A stretch of DNA of 49,999 nucleotides from Hondaea fermentalgiana. Its lineage: Eukaryota > Sar > Bigyra > Thraustochytrida > Thraustochytriidae. Location: NCBI GenBank assembly GCA_014084085.1, contig NPFB01000193.1, positions 1-49,999 of the forward strand. The letters are read 5' to 3'. The position numbers and the translations under genes were made by a program. Numbering within the stretch: position 1 is the first letter of the stretch; every line of letters starts with the position of its first letter. A model generated the notes under the pieces. That model did not search any database. It saw nothing but the letters and a program-made list of their open reading frames with translations, and had not been told where the DNA came from. Positions 1 to 9,082 of this stretch are shown piece after piece.

Positions 1-57
1 CCGCGCTCCGCTGCGCGCCGCGCTCCGCCGCTGCGCGCCGCGCTCCGCCGCTGCGCG
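1..57. repeat. GC-rich tandem repeat, three units of 17-20 bp
   Basis: Units start at 1, 18 and 38. Each begins CCGCGCTCCG and ends CTGCGCG. The first unit is 3 bp shorter than the other two. The array may continue left of the window. Confidence 0.8.
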
Positions 58-446
58 CTGGGCGGGCTCCGTTCGCGCGCCGTTCGCGATCGGCCGCAGC
101 CCCGGCGGCGATCGCGCGGCGATCTAGAAGGCGCGGCGGAGAAGCGCAACAAGCAGGGCGGCAGCGCGAGCAGAGCGGAGCAGAGCAGAGCGGAGCGGAG
201 CGGAGCAAAGCAAAGCAAAGCCGCTTCGACGCGACTCGGCTCGACGCGCTCCGCCGCGCGCCCGCCCGCCAGTCAGCCCGCCAGCCAACCAGCCCGCCAG
301 CGCGGAGACGTGCTCGTTCGCTCGCTCTATCGCGCGCCGTACCGTGCGACTGGGATTGAGATTGGGATCGGGATCGGGATCGAGGTTGGCGGTTGGCGCG
401 AGGAGGCAGCAGCAGCAGCAGCAGCAGCAGCGCAGCGCGGAGCAGG
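1..446. promoter_or_regulatory. GC-rich upstream/leader region of the Hop/Sti1 gene
   Basis: No gene is seen here. The first 57 bases are a short GC-rich tandem repeat. After it come runs of GAGC/AGCAA-type repeats near 176-221, a GGGATC-type hexamer repeat at about 355-384 and a GCA repeat at about 406-430, just before the ATG at 447. The reading frame stays open upstream of that ATG, but it holds no other ATG and codes only poly-Ser-like sequence. I read it as untranslated leader and promoter. No TATA box or heat-shock element could be identified with confidence. Confidence 0.5.
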
Positions 447-2162
447 ATGGAGCGCGACAAGGCCGCCGACGCGGAGGACTGCAAGGCGCGCGGAAACGAG
501 GCGCTCAAGGCCAAGGACTTTGACAAGGCCATCGAGTGGTACACGGAGGCGATCAAGCTGGCCAAAAACCATGTGTACTTTTCCAACAGATCCGCGGCGT
601 ACCTTTCCAAGGGCTTCGCGGAGACGGCTCTCAAGGACGCCGAAGAGTGCATTGCGCTCAAGCCGGACTGGGGCAAGGGATACGTGCGCAAGGGTGCAGC
701 CCTACACAACCTGAAAAAGTACGACGAGTCCGCGGCCGCTTACGAGAAGGGCCTCGAGTTCGAGCCCGAGCTGGCGGCCCTCAAGAACGGCCTCGAGGCC
801 GTCAAGCAGGCCAAGGAACAGTCAACGCAGTCCTCTGGTCTCTTCCCGCCCGACTTTATGGATAAGATCAAGGCGTCCCCCAAGCTCAGCAAGTACCTCG
901 AGGATCCGACATTCACGCAGCTGCTGACGATGATCCAGACCAACCCACAAATGCTCCAGATCGCCGCGCAGGACCCGCGCATCCAGGAGGTCTTTAGCGA
1001 GATCCTGGGCATCCGCTTCCAGACGCCCCAGGACGACGCTGAGGCCCGCGCCAAGGCCGAAGAAGAGGCCAAGGAACGTGAGCGCAAGCGCAAGGAGCAG
1101 GAGGCAGAGGAAGCCAAGCGCAAGGCCGAAGAGGAGGAGCGACTCCGCCGCGAGCAGGAGACCCCGGAAGAGCGCGAAAAGCGCGAGAACAAGGAAAAGG
1201 CCGAGGCGATCAAGCTCGAGGGCAACGAGTTTTACAAGCGCAAGGAGTTTGATCAGGCGTTGGCCAAGTACAACGAGGCCAAGGAACTCGACCCGGAGAA
1301 CATGCTTTTCCTTCTTAACATTGCTTCCGTCAAGCTCGAGCAGGGCGAACTCGAGGCCTGTATCGAGGCCTGCGATGAAGCCATCAAGGTCGGTCGCTCC
1401 GTGTACGCACCGTACGAGCAGGTCGCCAAGGCATACGAGCGCAAGGGTAACGCTTACGCCAAGCACAAGCAGTGGACCAAGGCTATCGAGGAATATAAAA
1501 AGGGTCAGCTCGAGTCGAGCAGCCCGGCTGTGGCCAACAAGCTCAAGCTTGCCGAGCGCAAGCTCAAGGACGAGGCCGCTAAATCATACCTTGATCCGGA
1601 AAAGGCTGCTGCCGCCAAGGAGGAAGGTAATGTGCTCTTCAAGGAGGGCAAGTACCCAGCCGCCATCGAAAAGTACTCGGAGGCGATCAAGCGCGACCCA
1701 GAGTGCGCCGTCTACTACGGCAACCGCGCCACGGCCTACATGAAGCTTGGCGATTTCGGCTGTGCTATGGACGACTGTAAAAAGGCGCTTTCCATTGACC
1801 CCAAGTACGTCAAGTGCATTGCCAAAAAGGGCAACATTGAGGTCTTCCTCAAGGAGTACCACAAGGCGCTCCGGTCTTTCAAGCAAGGTCTCGAGATCGA
1901 TGCCAACAACACAGAATGCATCCAGGGTCTCCAGCGCACGCAGATGGCCATTCGCACTGCTTCTCCTGCCGATGACCAGCTGCGCGCAAGCCGCGCCATG
2001 GAGGATCCAGAGATTCAGGGTATCCTCAACGATCCCGTCATGCGCCGCGTGCTCGATGATATGCGAGACAATCCGAGCTCGACCGCGGAGCACATGGCCA
2101 ACCCGGGTATTCGGGAAAAGATCGAGACCCTCATCGCCGCTGGTATCCTCAAGACCGGCTAA
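447..2162 (+). CDS. STI1: Hsp70-Hsp90 organizing co-chaperone (Hop/Sti1)
   Basis: This 571-aa protein is expected to bridge Hsp70 and Hsp90 in the cytosol and pass client proteins between them. It has the full Hop layout. TPR1 lies at about 10-120. A DP1 aspartate-proline domain (LFPPDFMDKIKASPKLSKYL onward) lies at about 130-190. A highly charged Lys/Glu linker follows, then TPR2A at about 250-385 and TPR2B at about 388-500. A C-terminal DP2 domain (AMEDPEIQGILNDPVMRRVL onward) runs nearly to the end. Length matches animal and yeast Hop (about 540-590 aa). The start is the first ATG in frame, directly before the helix that opens TPR1; sequence upstream is low-complexity. No intron is needed. 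The family assignment rests on both the TPR and the DP domains and is firm. The TTL-family gene begins only 200 bp downstream on the same strand. Confidence 0.95.
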   Translation: MERDKAADAEDCKARGNEALKAKDFDKAIEWYTEAIKLAKNHVYFSNRSAAYLSKGFAETALKDAEECIALKPDWGKGYVRKGAALHNLKKYDESAAAYEKGLEFEPELAALKNGLEAVKQAKEQSTQSSGLFPPDFMDKIKASPKLSKYLEDPTFTQLLTMIQTNPQMLQIAAQDPRIQEVFSEILGIRFQTPQDDAEARAKAEEEAKERERKRKEQEAEEAKRKAEEEERLRREQETPEEREKRENKEKAEAIKLEGNEFYKRKEFDQALAKYNEAKELDPENMLFLLNIASVKLEQGELEACIEACDEAIKVGRSVYAPYEQVAKAYERKGNAYAKHKQWTKAIEEYKKGQLESSSPAVANKLKLAERKLKDEAAKSYLDPEKAAAAKEEGNVLFKEGKYPAAIEKYSEAIKRDPECAVYYGNRATAYMKLGDFGCAMDDCKKALSIDPKYVKCIAKKGNIEVFLKEYHKALRSFKQGLEIDANNTECIQGLQRTQMAIRTASPADDQLRASRAMEDPEIQGILNDPVMRRVLDDMRDNPSSTAEHMANPGIREKIETLIAAGILKTG

Positions 2163-2174
2163 TGAATTTTCTAT

Positions 2175-2210
2175 TCTATCTTTTTTTTTTTGGTCTTTTT
2201 TTTTTTTCAC
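2175..2210. terminator. T-rich 3' region after Hop/Sti1
   Basis: Two long T runs follow the stop codon within about 45 bp, at roughly 2180-2190 and 2197-2207. This is consistent with a 3' UTR or polyadenylation-associated U-rich tract. No canonical AATAAA was seen. Confidence 0.35.
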
Positions 2211-2362
2211 ACTTTTTGTTCACATTTTTGGCCGTTTGACAGAGAGACGCCGCCGCCGCCACTCAGCAGGCTGTATAACCTTCTTCAGTCTTTGTCTGCA
2301 GCCATGGCAGCTGCTAGGTAATGCTTGGAATCCTCAGCTGACCAAGAACCCGAGCGCGCGCG

Positions 2363-3772
2363 ATGGAAGAGCAACACCAGCGACGACAGGCGTCGCCTGT
2401 TGGCCCCGCGCACCGTCTCCGGTATCGCATAGCGAACGGAAACGGCGCGGAACTCATCAGACGACAGTTCCGGGTTCGCAAAGGATGGTCACCCCTGACG
2501 TCAGCAGTCGGAGAGCAAAGCGTGCAAGAGCGACAGCGCGACATTCTTGCTAGGGCAGACCTCATTTGGTGCCAGTACAGGTCCTCTCTTGGCGCGCTTG
2601 ACCAGGACAGAGAAGGTGAAGACCTCAGAAAATGCAGACGCCAATGTAAAACACGGAAAAACATCAGGAAGACACGAAAGACGCGCGAAAAGCCTGTCAT
2701 AAATCACTTTGACGCAAACAGGGTGCTCACGAGCAAAGCAGGTCTTTTGCATACGCTGCAAAGACGCTCACTGACGCAAGCCTTTGCGCCGCAGTCCTTT
2801 GAGATCTTCGCAAATCTCGACGCTGTCACGGCCTGGCGAGACCAGGCCCAAAACGAAGCCAACGATAAACTCTACATTGTCAAACCCGGAAGCGGAACAA
2901 ATCGCGGAGTTGGCATTTTCATGGCGCGTTCAAGGGCTGGTGTGGCTCGCGCCCTGACTGAGCAAATTGATTGTGGCACGAATCGAAAGTCATGGGTTGT
3001 GCAAGACTACATTGAGCGACCTTTGCTCGTACACGGTCGAAAATTTGACATTCGCTGTTTTGCCCTTCTTGTCTTCAGCGAGAACAGCTCGGTAATGCCA
3101 TTGGGGACGCAGGATTCGACCGCGAGTCCTGCGGAAGGCTGTGAACAAGGCTTTCGCTTATATCTTCATGATCAAGCGTATGTGCGTACGTCGAGCAGGC
3201 CGTACTCGACAAAGAATCTTGAGGACCGCTTTGTTCATCTAACCAACGACGCCGTGCAAAGTAAAGCTCGCGAGTATGGTCGCGCAGAAGCTGCAAATAA
3301 ACTAAGCTTTGACCAGCTAGCCGAAGCTTTGGAGGCCTCCGAGGGTCCTGGTGCTGGTGCGCAGGTGCGCGAAAGCTTTTGGCCCCAAATACGTACGATT
3401 TGCCACGAGACCTTTCGCAACGCAGTCACAGCGATTCAGCCCTCCCGCCGGGGTCGACGTTTCGAGCTCTTCGGGCTTGATTTCATGATCACAGATGAGG
3501 GGCATCCTCAGGAGGCCGGTGCTGAAGACAAGGTGCGGCGTGTCCAGCTCATCGAGGTGAATGAGAATCCGTGCCTGGAGCGTGTCTGTCCGTTGCTTGC
3601 TGCGATCATTCCCAAAGTCATTGACGACACCTTTGCAATTGTTTTGGATAGTGGTGTCTTTTTCCCTGCCTCGCAGGATGCCAATACTCATCGAAAGTCA
3701 GGCTTTGAGGAACTGCCGCTTGGAATCCCGATCGCAAGCGACGCAGAAGATTCAAAAGAGAGGTTAGATTAG
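2363..3772 (+). CDS. Tubulin-tyrosine ligase family (TTL/TTLL) protein
   Basis: A 469-aa protein with an ATP-grasp TTL domain. These enzymes ligate an amino acid (Tyr, Glu or Gly) to tubulin tails or other proteins using ATP. Visible motifs are the nucleotide-binding lysine strand YIVKPGSGTNRGVGIF at about 171-186, VVQDYIERPLLVHGRKFDIR at about 212-231, HLTNDAVQ at about 292-299, the strand FELFGLDFMI at about 367-376, and the metal-binding Glu/Asn in LIEVNENP at about 396-403. The N-terminal 130 residues, with a basic stretch at about 88-110, correspond in position to the N-terminal domain of TTL. Length is close to TTL itself (about 380 aa) plus short extensions. LIEVNENP is more TTLL-like, while the overall layout is TTL-like, so the amino acid transferred cannot be told. 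Start is the first ATG of the open frame. Confidence 0.85.
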   Translation: MEEQHQRRQASPVGPAHRLRYRIANGNGAELIRRQFRVRKGWSPLTSAVGEQSVQERQRDILARADLIWCQYRSSLGALDQDREGEDLRKCRRQCKTRKNIRKTRKTREKPVINHFDANRVLTSKAGLLHTLQRRSLTQAFAPQSFEIFANLDAVTAWRDQAQNEANDKLYIVKPGSGTNRGVGIFMARSRAGVARALTEQIDCGTNRKSWVVQDYIERPLLVHGRKFDIRCFALLVFSENSSVMPLGTQDSTASPAEGCEQGFRLYLHDQAYVRTSSRPYSTKNLEDRFVHLTNDAVQSKAREYGRAEAANKLSFDQLAEALEASEGPGAGAQVRESFWPQIRTICHETFRNAVTAIQPSRRGRRFELFGLDFMITDEGHPQEAGAEDKVRRVQLIEVNENPCLERVCPLLAAIIPKVIDDTFAIVLDSGVFFPASQDANTHRKSGFEELPLGIPIASDAEDSKERLD

Positions 3773-4335
3773 AATGTGATCGCGATAAAGTCATAAATGT
3801 AAATGTGCACTTGCAAGAAAAAAGAAAAAGGTCCCGAGTTGCTGCACTGTTGAATTGCAAAAAAAGAAAAAGGGGGGGAGGCTTGTGATTTGATTTGTTT
3901 TTTCGGGTTGCTCTGAACCAAAGAAAAGCAAAACATCAAACTTAGACCTAGGTACTCATCTTTTTCCTCCTCCTCCTCCTCCTCCTCCTCCTCGTCACCA
4001 GAGTCCCCCAACTTCAAAGAAGTTGTCGCTGATGCACAGCATTCTGTGCAAATTGGGCAATTCACGTGCAACTGCGACTGTTGCAGCGAACATCTCTGCG
4101 TCGACGTCCGATGTAGCGTTAAACTTGTGATCCTTGACTTCTTTGTCGGTCGTAAGCCTTGCCCCACGGTCCGGTTTGCGGAGATAGTCCAGGTGAGCAG
4201 TCTCTTGTTGTTGTTGGTAGTTTAAATCTCGCACTTTCACTTGTTTCGTGTCGCGAGCGCATCGCTTTGCTGTCCACGAGCAAGCGTGCGTCAAGAAAAG
4301 AAGGAGTAAAAATCCATTCACGAACGTCAAGTAGA
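3773..4335. other. Convergent 3' intergenic region
   Basis: This lies between the stop codons of the TTL-family gene (+) and the glycosyltransferase (-). It holds A-rich tracts at about 3817-3872, a CTC trinucleotide repeat at about 3966-3993, and a short minus-strand open frame ending at 3995 whose last residues resemble a carrier-protein motif (see findings). No gene is called. Confidence 0.5.
3966..3993. repeat. CTC/GAG trinucleotide microsatellite
   Basis: About nine CTC units in the convergent 3' region. In one minus frame the tract would code poly-Glu, but there is no supporting gene. Confidence 0.8.
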
Positions 4336-5538
4336 TTAGACAAGGTTGTTCTTGGTGTCGGCGAGTTCGGCAAATTTGAGAAAGAGCCAATTACGCCACG
4401 ATGCCGGAGACTTGCCCGCAAAATGGATGATAAAGTCGCCATTGGCGTAAATGTTGTCACAAAACCATCCCGGCCAGCGAATGCGGCGAAAGAGTGCCAG
4501 ACCTGTCCAGAATTCCTCGCAGATATTCGAGTTGAAGGCACAGTAGGGCACCACGGCAGTTTTGCCGCGCACTTCATCAACCCGCGGGTACAACTCGTGA
4601 TTATGCCGACGAGCATCCTTTTGAAGGCCATCCGTGCCATACAGGTAGTGAATGGCGCGCTGCTCGTACTTGAAAGGGTGACTTCCAGTAATGAGCCAAG
4701 TTTGACTCCAAGCTTCCTTGAGCCACCACATGGCCCAGTCAGTGTTTCGAACAAGAAAGACGCCCGAGTTAATGTCGCCTTCATCGCGCGCGAAAAAGAG
4801 ATCGTGCTCAGCATCGACAATATCTTCCACTCGAATGGTCATGTTCATAAAGATGGCGTCGGCGTCCACCCACATGAGGTAGTCGTACTCGGGCAAGTAC
4901 TTTTCGAGGATAGGAAATTTGGACCAGGCTGCTGGTCTGCTTTTATCGATCTCGTCGTCGGCCACAATGACCTCATAGCTATGTCGATTGGCGTAGTCTT
5001 GTTTGTTCTTGATTGATGCGGCGCGCACATCAGGGTCTAGGTTGCCGAAAAAGGTGACGAGGCCAACGCGGAGCGGAACATTTTGTAGTGCAGGTGGCAG
5101 CGAGGACCTCCTTCGCTCGATGTTGGTCACATCCAGGTACGGGCAGAAGCGCACCGTCGTTTCGGGATAGAGCTGGCGAGGCGTGTTGACGACGGAAACA
5201 AGATACACATACATGACGAGGGCCGCTGCAAAACCGACGAGCGACCGCCATGTTTTGGGGCCTCGCCACCATGAGCGGACGACCGTGAGAGGCTTGAAGG
5301 ACGAAGTGCCAGGGTTGCTGGAAAACGTAAAGGCGCTTGCCACGCGGTCACCTTGTGCTCCTCGCGCACCAAGAAGCCTGTCCGTGTCCTGCTCAAAGTC
5401 GCTGTTCTCGCGCGAGGCGCTGCCGCCCGTGCTTCCGGATAAACTGCGCTTCTTCGCGGTCGTTGTCGCGCCTCGTGCGCCCGACTCCAGCCAGCCGAGT
5501 TCCACGTCGCCGCCGCTGCCGCTGCCGCCGCTCGCCAT
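4336..5538 (-). CDS. GT34-type galactosyl/mannosyl/xylosyltransferase, type II membrane protein
   Basis: A 400-aa Golgi-type glycosyltransferase of the GMA12/MNN10 (GT34) family, which transfers a sugar from a nucleotide-sugar donor. It has a short Ser/Gly-rich cytosolic tail, one signal-anchor helix at about 98-117 (WRSLVGFAAALVMYVYLVSV) and a lumenal domain starting near 157 with LRVGLVTFFGNLD. The metal-binding DxD is in MWVDADAIF (D225/D227). INSGVFLVRN lies near 256-265, and the closing GDFIIHFAGK at about 367-376 is typical of the family. The start chosen is MASGGSG at 5538, the first ATG before the anchor. The frame stays open further upstream but is basic, low-complexity sequence without homology to the family. 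Substrate cannot be told from sequence. Confidence 0.88.
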   Translation of the reverse strand: MASGGSGSGGDVELGWLESGARGATTTAKKRSLSGSTGGSASRENSDFEQDTDRLLGARGAQGDRVASAFTFSSNPGTSSFKPLTVVRSWWRGPKTWRSLVGFAAALVMYVYLVSVVNTPRQLYPETTVRFCPYLDVTNIERRRSSLPPALQNVPLRVGLVTFFGNLDPDVRAASIKNKQDYANRHSYEVIVADDEIDKSRPAAWSKFPILEKYLPEYDYLMWVDADAIFMNMTIRVEDIVDAEHDLFFARDEGDINSGVFLVRNTDWAMWWLKEAWSQTWLITGSHPFKYEQRAIHYLYGTDGLQKDARRHNHELYPRVDEVRGKTAVVPYCAFNSNICEEFWTGLALFRRIRWPGWFCDNIYANGDFIIHFAGKSPASWRNWLFLKFAELADTKNNLV

Positions 5539-5939
5539 AGTCCTGCTGGTGATGCCGCCGCCTTCTTTGCCGGCTGTGCGCGTGCGTGTCTGGCGAGGAG
5601 GCCAGCCGACTCCGGCCGACCGCCTGGGTTGCGTAGCGCTGGGCGCAGCGCGACCCTGGCAGCGCGCGTCGGCGGCGAGCGACCGAGGACCTTTGTTGCA
5701 ACACGCGACGCGACGCAAGTCTGCTTTTTTATGATCATAGCCTCGATCACAACTCGTCCAGCATGTCAAGAATGAGCGAATGAGTCGAATGAGTCGAACA
5801 TAAAGATGGTGATTTTGCGATTTTGTGTTGTATACATGTATGTACAGCGCCATCGTGGATGGCGGGTTGATTTGGCTTTCCGTCCAACAAGTCGACCAGT
5901 CCGTCAATCAATCAATGCGCCAAATACTCACTCGCTCAT
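5539..5939. other. Intergenic region between two minus-strand genes
   Basis: Upstream region of the glycosyltransferase and downstream region of the next minus-strand gene. It contains a small repeat of AATGAGTCG near 5775-5800. No coding signal or clear regulatory motif was seen. Confidence 0.4.
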
Positions 5940-6482
5940 TCACATGGCGTCGCTCGCCTGCCCGCGAGCGGCGCGCACCGAGGCTTCTTCGCCCTCGTGC
6001 GAGTAGTCCGAAGGCAGACGCGAAGACTCGAGTTGGGCGTCGCTGGGGACCATGCCGAGAACGTCTGCGCGACCTTCGCTCTTGTTGAAGGGACCCTTGT
6101 ACATGGCCGAGTTGGTGTAGCGACGTGCCATCGCGGCGGTCTTGGAGTTCTCGATGTAATCGATCGCCTTGCGATCACGCTTATCAAAGCTCGCTTGCGG
6201 CTTGCATGAGTCGATCACGAAGACCTTGGCTGCCGCAGCAGTGAGAGTGAGGGCCATGATGATCTTGAGCGGTGTGAATGCCGGCTGCCCAGTGAGTGAC
6301 ATGATCCGCTTGCTCATGGCATTCTTTTGCAAAACGTGCGGGTGGCCGCCTTCCGCTTGGCCTGCAATGGGAAAGGCCGCCGTGTCGCGCATGGGAACGG
6401 CCGTGGCCTTGAACTTGCGTCTGGTGTCGCGCAAGGCGGGCTCCTTGAGCTTGGCAGAGAACTTTTCGAAGAGCTCGTTCAT
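5940..6482 (-). CDS. Small single-pass membrane protein, copy A of a three-gene family
   Basis: A 180-aa protein of a family I do not recognise, with two relatives in this window at 7340-7837 and 10186-10710. Shared features in order are the block AGQAEGGHPHVLQKNAMSKR at about 40-59, one hydrophobic helix beginning TPLKIIMALTLTAAAAKVFV at about 70-89, the dipeptide EN near 111, and GPFNK...VLGMVPSDAQLE at about 129-152. Its N-terminus (MNELFEKFSAKLKEP) is less like a mitochondrial presequence than those of copies B and C. It also lacks their TTHSAAG tail, carrying an acidic region instead. It is transcribed divergently from copy B. A mitochondrial or other organellar single-pass protein is possible, by analogy with the presequence-like N-termini of its relatives. 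The reading frame is supported by between-copy conservation. Confidence 0.8.
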   Translation of the reverse strand: MNELFEKFSAKLKEPALRDTRRKFKATAVPMRDTAAFPIAGQAEGGHPHVLQKNAMSKRIMSLTGQPAFTPLKIIMALTLTAAAAKVFVIDSCKPQASFDKRDRKAIDYIENSKTAAMARRYTNSAMYKGPFNKSEGRADVLGMVPSDAQLESSRLPSDYSHEGEEASVRAARGQASDAM

Positions 6483-7339
6483 CCTCGCGGCGTTTGTCTC
6501 GCTCGCGTGCTTGCACGTAGGCGAAAAGCGTGCTAGCCCCGTGCTCTTGCACTTGGTGCTTCTTTGGGGGTACTCTCCTAGTCTTGGGCGTTGGCGTTGG
6601 CTTGTCGAGGAGCGTTCGTGTTTTTAGATTGTTGCAGATTTGGAGCTGCAGGCGATGCGGTCGTCGACGCGCTCTTGGGGATTTTGCGCAACAGGATGTT
6701 ATGCACTACAGCTGGCAGTGGCTGTGACTGCTAGTAGTTGCTTTTGCTTTTGCTTGCTTGCTTGCTTGCCGTCAGCGCAGTGCGCCGCCCGTGTTCGTTC
6801 CTTGGAGCAGCAGTCTTCGAAGCGCTTTCTTCGCGAGGTCCTGGTCGCTCAAAGTCGCGCTGCCCACGCCTGCGCTCTGCAGCAGCGTCAGCGTCAGCGT
6901 CAGCAGCTGCGTTGCGCGCAGCATCGGTGTAGCTGTGCAGAACTAGCCGTGTTGCACAGCGGCGGCAGCGGCTCTCCTCTCTTGTGTGATACTACTAATA
7001 CTACTACGACTCGAACGTGCCCGAGAGAACGCATCCTCGGGGAATCACCGCAGCTGTGAATCCCCGAGGCTGTCGCAATCCCCCGAGGGGAATCACGCCC
7101 AGTGGAGGCTCTCATAGAACGCCGCGAAGTTTCGCCGGCGTTACGCGCAGAACTCGGGATGGGCCTCACGACCCCAAACTCGACTGCAAGTTGCAGTTGA
7201 TTTCGACCCTTGCCGAGGCGGACGCGGAGACGGTGCAGACCCGCAACGTCGAGCCCCAAACCAGAAGAGCGACAACCAAGACGACAACGATTACCGGAAA
7301 GTAACTGCAGCGAGAAGCAAGAGAGCAGATCACAAGACA
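6483..7339. promoter_or_regulatory. Divergent intergenic region between family copies A and B
   Basis: An 857-bp spacer from which copy A (-) and copy B (+) are read outward. It contains CTTG repeats near 6751-6770, a GTCAGC repeat near 6886-6905, and a cluster of three CCTCGGGGAATCAC-type elements at 7035-7096. The open frames here are low-complexity and show no conservation. Confidence 0.45.
7035..7096. promoter_or_regulatory. Cluster of three palindromic CCTCGGGGAATCAC-type elements
   Basis: CCTCGGGGAATCAC occurs at 7035-7048. A near-perfect inverted copy, GTGAATCCCCGAGG, lies at 7056-7069 with a 7-bp spacer. A third direct copy, CGAGGGGAATCAC, lies at 7084-7096. The first pair could fold as a hairpin or bind a dimeric factor. 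It sits about 245-305 bp upstream of the copy B start. Function is inferred from symmetry only. Confidence 0.45.
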
Positions 7340-7837
7340 ATGAACCGCTCCTGGACGCAGCTGCGCATGGCGCGCAACTTTTCCAGCCACGTGAACGTGG
7401 CCACGACTGATGCCGGCAGGTCGAACGCCCACGCCGTCCCCAAGGCCGGCCAGTCCGAGGGCGGCCACCCGCACGTGATGCAAAAGAATGCCATGGGCAA
7501 GCGCATCTTCGATTTGACGTCGCGCCCCGCCTTTACGCCGCTCAAGCTCATCATGGCCGGTGTTCTTGCAGCTGGCGCCTACAAACTGTTTGTGATGGAG
7601 CCTAGCAAGGGCGAGTACCAATTTGACCCTCGCCGTCGCGAGTCGGAAATTCTCGAGAACTCGGAGGCCGAGGAGCTCAAGCTTGCCCGCTCGAGCACTT
7701 GGCATTTTGGCCCCTTTTCCGGCAAGAACCGCGAGGTCCTCGGTGTCATGCCTACGGATGAAAAGCTTGAGAATCAGCAAACGACACACTCTGCTGCTGG
7801 AGCCATTGCCAGTTCCGAGGCGCGCAAGGAGGCCTAG
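7340..7837 (+). CDS. Small single-pass membrane protein, copy B of a three-gene family
   Basis: A 165-aa protein of the same unrecognised family as 5940-6482 and 10186-10710. The N-terminus (MNRSWTQLRMARNFSSHVNV) is basic and Ser/Arg-rich, like a mitochondrial targeting sequence. The signature AGQSEGGHPHVMQKNAMGKR is at about 36-55. The single hydrophobic helix TPLKLIMAGVLAAGAYKLFV is at about 66-85. GPFSGKNREVLGVMPTDEKL at about 127-146 is followed by ENQQTTHSAAGAIASS. Copy B shares the KNAM-KRI segment with copy A and the THSAAG tail with copy C, so it bridges the other two. The start is the first ATG, 9 residues before a second in-frame ATG. The function is unknown, and an organellar location is an inference. 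Confidence 0.82.
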   Translation: MNRSWTQLRMARNFSSHVNVATTDAGRSNAHAVPKAGQSEGGHPHVMQKNAMGKRIFDLTSRPAFTPLKLIMAGVLAAGAYKLFVMEPSKGEYQFDPRRRESEILENSEAEELKLARSSTWHFGPFSGKNREVLGVMPTDEKLENQQTTHSAAGAIASSEARKEA

Positions 7838-8581
7838 GCGGACATCATTTCTGTGCACTATCTCGCTGGCCTCATTCCAGTATACATAACATGTAAATAA
7901 GAAACATCATCATCTTCATCAGCATCATCATTATTGTTACGTCTCTAGAAGAAAAAATCCAAATTGCAATGCGCGAACATTGCCTTGACATCTTGTCCGG
8001 TGGAGGCTGTTGCCGCATGGCATTAGAAGAAGTGCGGCACTGGAAAGAAAGGTTCCAGGGATGGACAATCATTCTCCAAAGGAAGGGAAGGCGTAGCCTC
8101 AACGGTGTCTTTCCTTTATCGTCGCACAATACTTCTTGACACGACCCGCGAGATTTGTAACTTTCCACTCACGAGTTACCACCGTGACCTCACTCACTCA
8201 CCGTGACAGAGAGCCTTTTTGGTTGACTGAGGGAGGGCAGTATTGTTTGACAGTGAATGCGAAGGCGATCATTGCCGAGGCGACTCAGACTGGCATCAAT
8301 TGCTGCTGCCACTGCAACTTGCAAGAACTCATGTACTTATTCCAAGCGGACGATCAAGATCAACATTAACACATGAACATCTGCCGAGCAGACTCACGAT
8401 GCCGTCGTCAAGTTTGCCGATGATGCAACAACAGCAGTGACAGTGGCGGAGGCAGTGGGGCGCGGAAGTATCGATTCCTCGTCACTGCAGACATGCAAGC
8501 GCATCCCTTTTCCCGCATGACAGGTTGAGACCATCACGATACCAAGCCCCAGTCTGAGCCTCGAGCGCGAGTCTGTCGAGC

Positions 8582-8606
8582 GCTGCTGCTGCTGCTGCTG
8601 CTGCTG
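8582..8606. repeat. GCT trinucleotide microsatellite
   Basis: About eight GCT units in non-coding spacer. Confidence 0.8.
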
Positions 8607-9044
8607 CCTTGCTCGTGAGCTCATGTCTCTCGTCGACGCGCGTGCGGGATCAAATTAGACAGCTTGAGCACGCATCAAGCGTGCTTGATGCATCAAGCAA
8701 GCAACCGCAAGTACAGGCATTTGACGGAGCCTCGCGACTCAAAGACAAGTCTTCGCTGCGCCTTCGCCGCATCTTCGTCGCAGCTTCGCGGGGCCAGGAG
8801 GTCGGTCACCTTGCCTCGCACGGTCGATCGCCGTCGCGCCCAAGTTCACAGCCACCTCCCGTGCCGCTTTCGCCGCCGCAGACTCTGTGCTGCACGCGCG
8901 GCAGCTGCTGCGGCGGGGCTTACGACTTGCAACTTATGGCGAGGCGAGGCGCAGCGCAGCGCACGCAGCAGCTGCAGCACGACATGAACGGCCTGGATGG
9001 CGCCCTCGCACATCCCACGACCGTGTGTGCGATGCGAGCTGCGA

Positions 9045-9082
9045 GCTGCGCTGCGCTGCACTGCACTGCACTGCACTGCATG
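9045..9082. repeat. CTGCG/CTGCA pentamer tandem repeat
   Basis: Consecutive CTGCG then CTGCA units (about seven in all) in the spacer between copies B and C. Confidence 0.75.
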
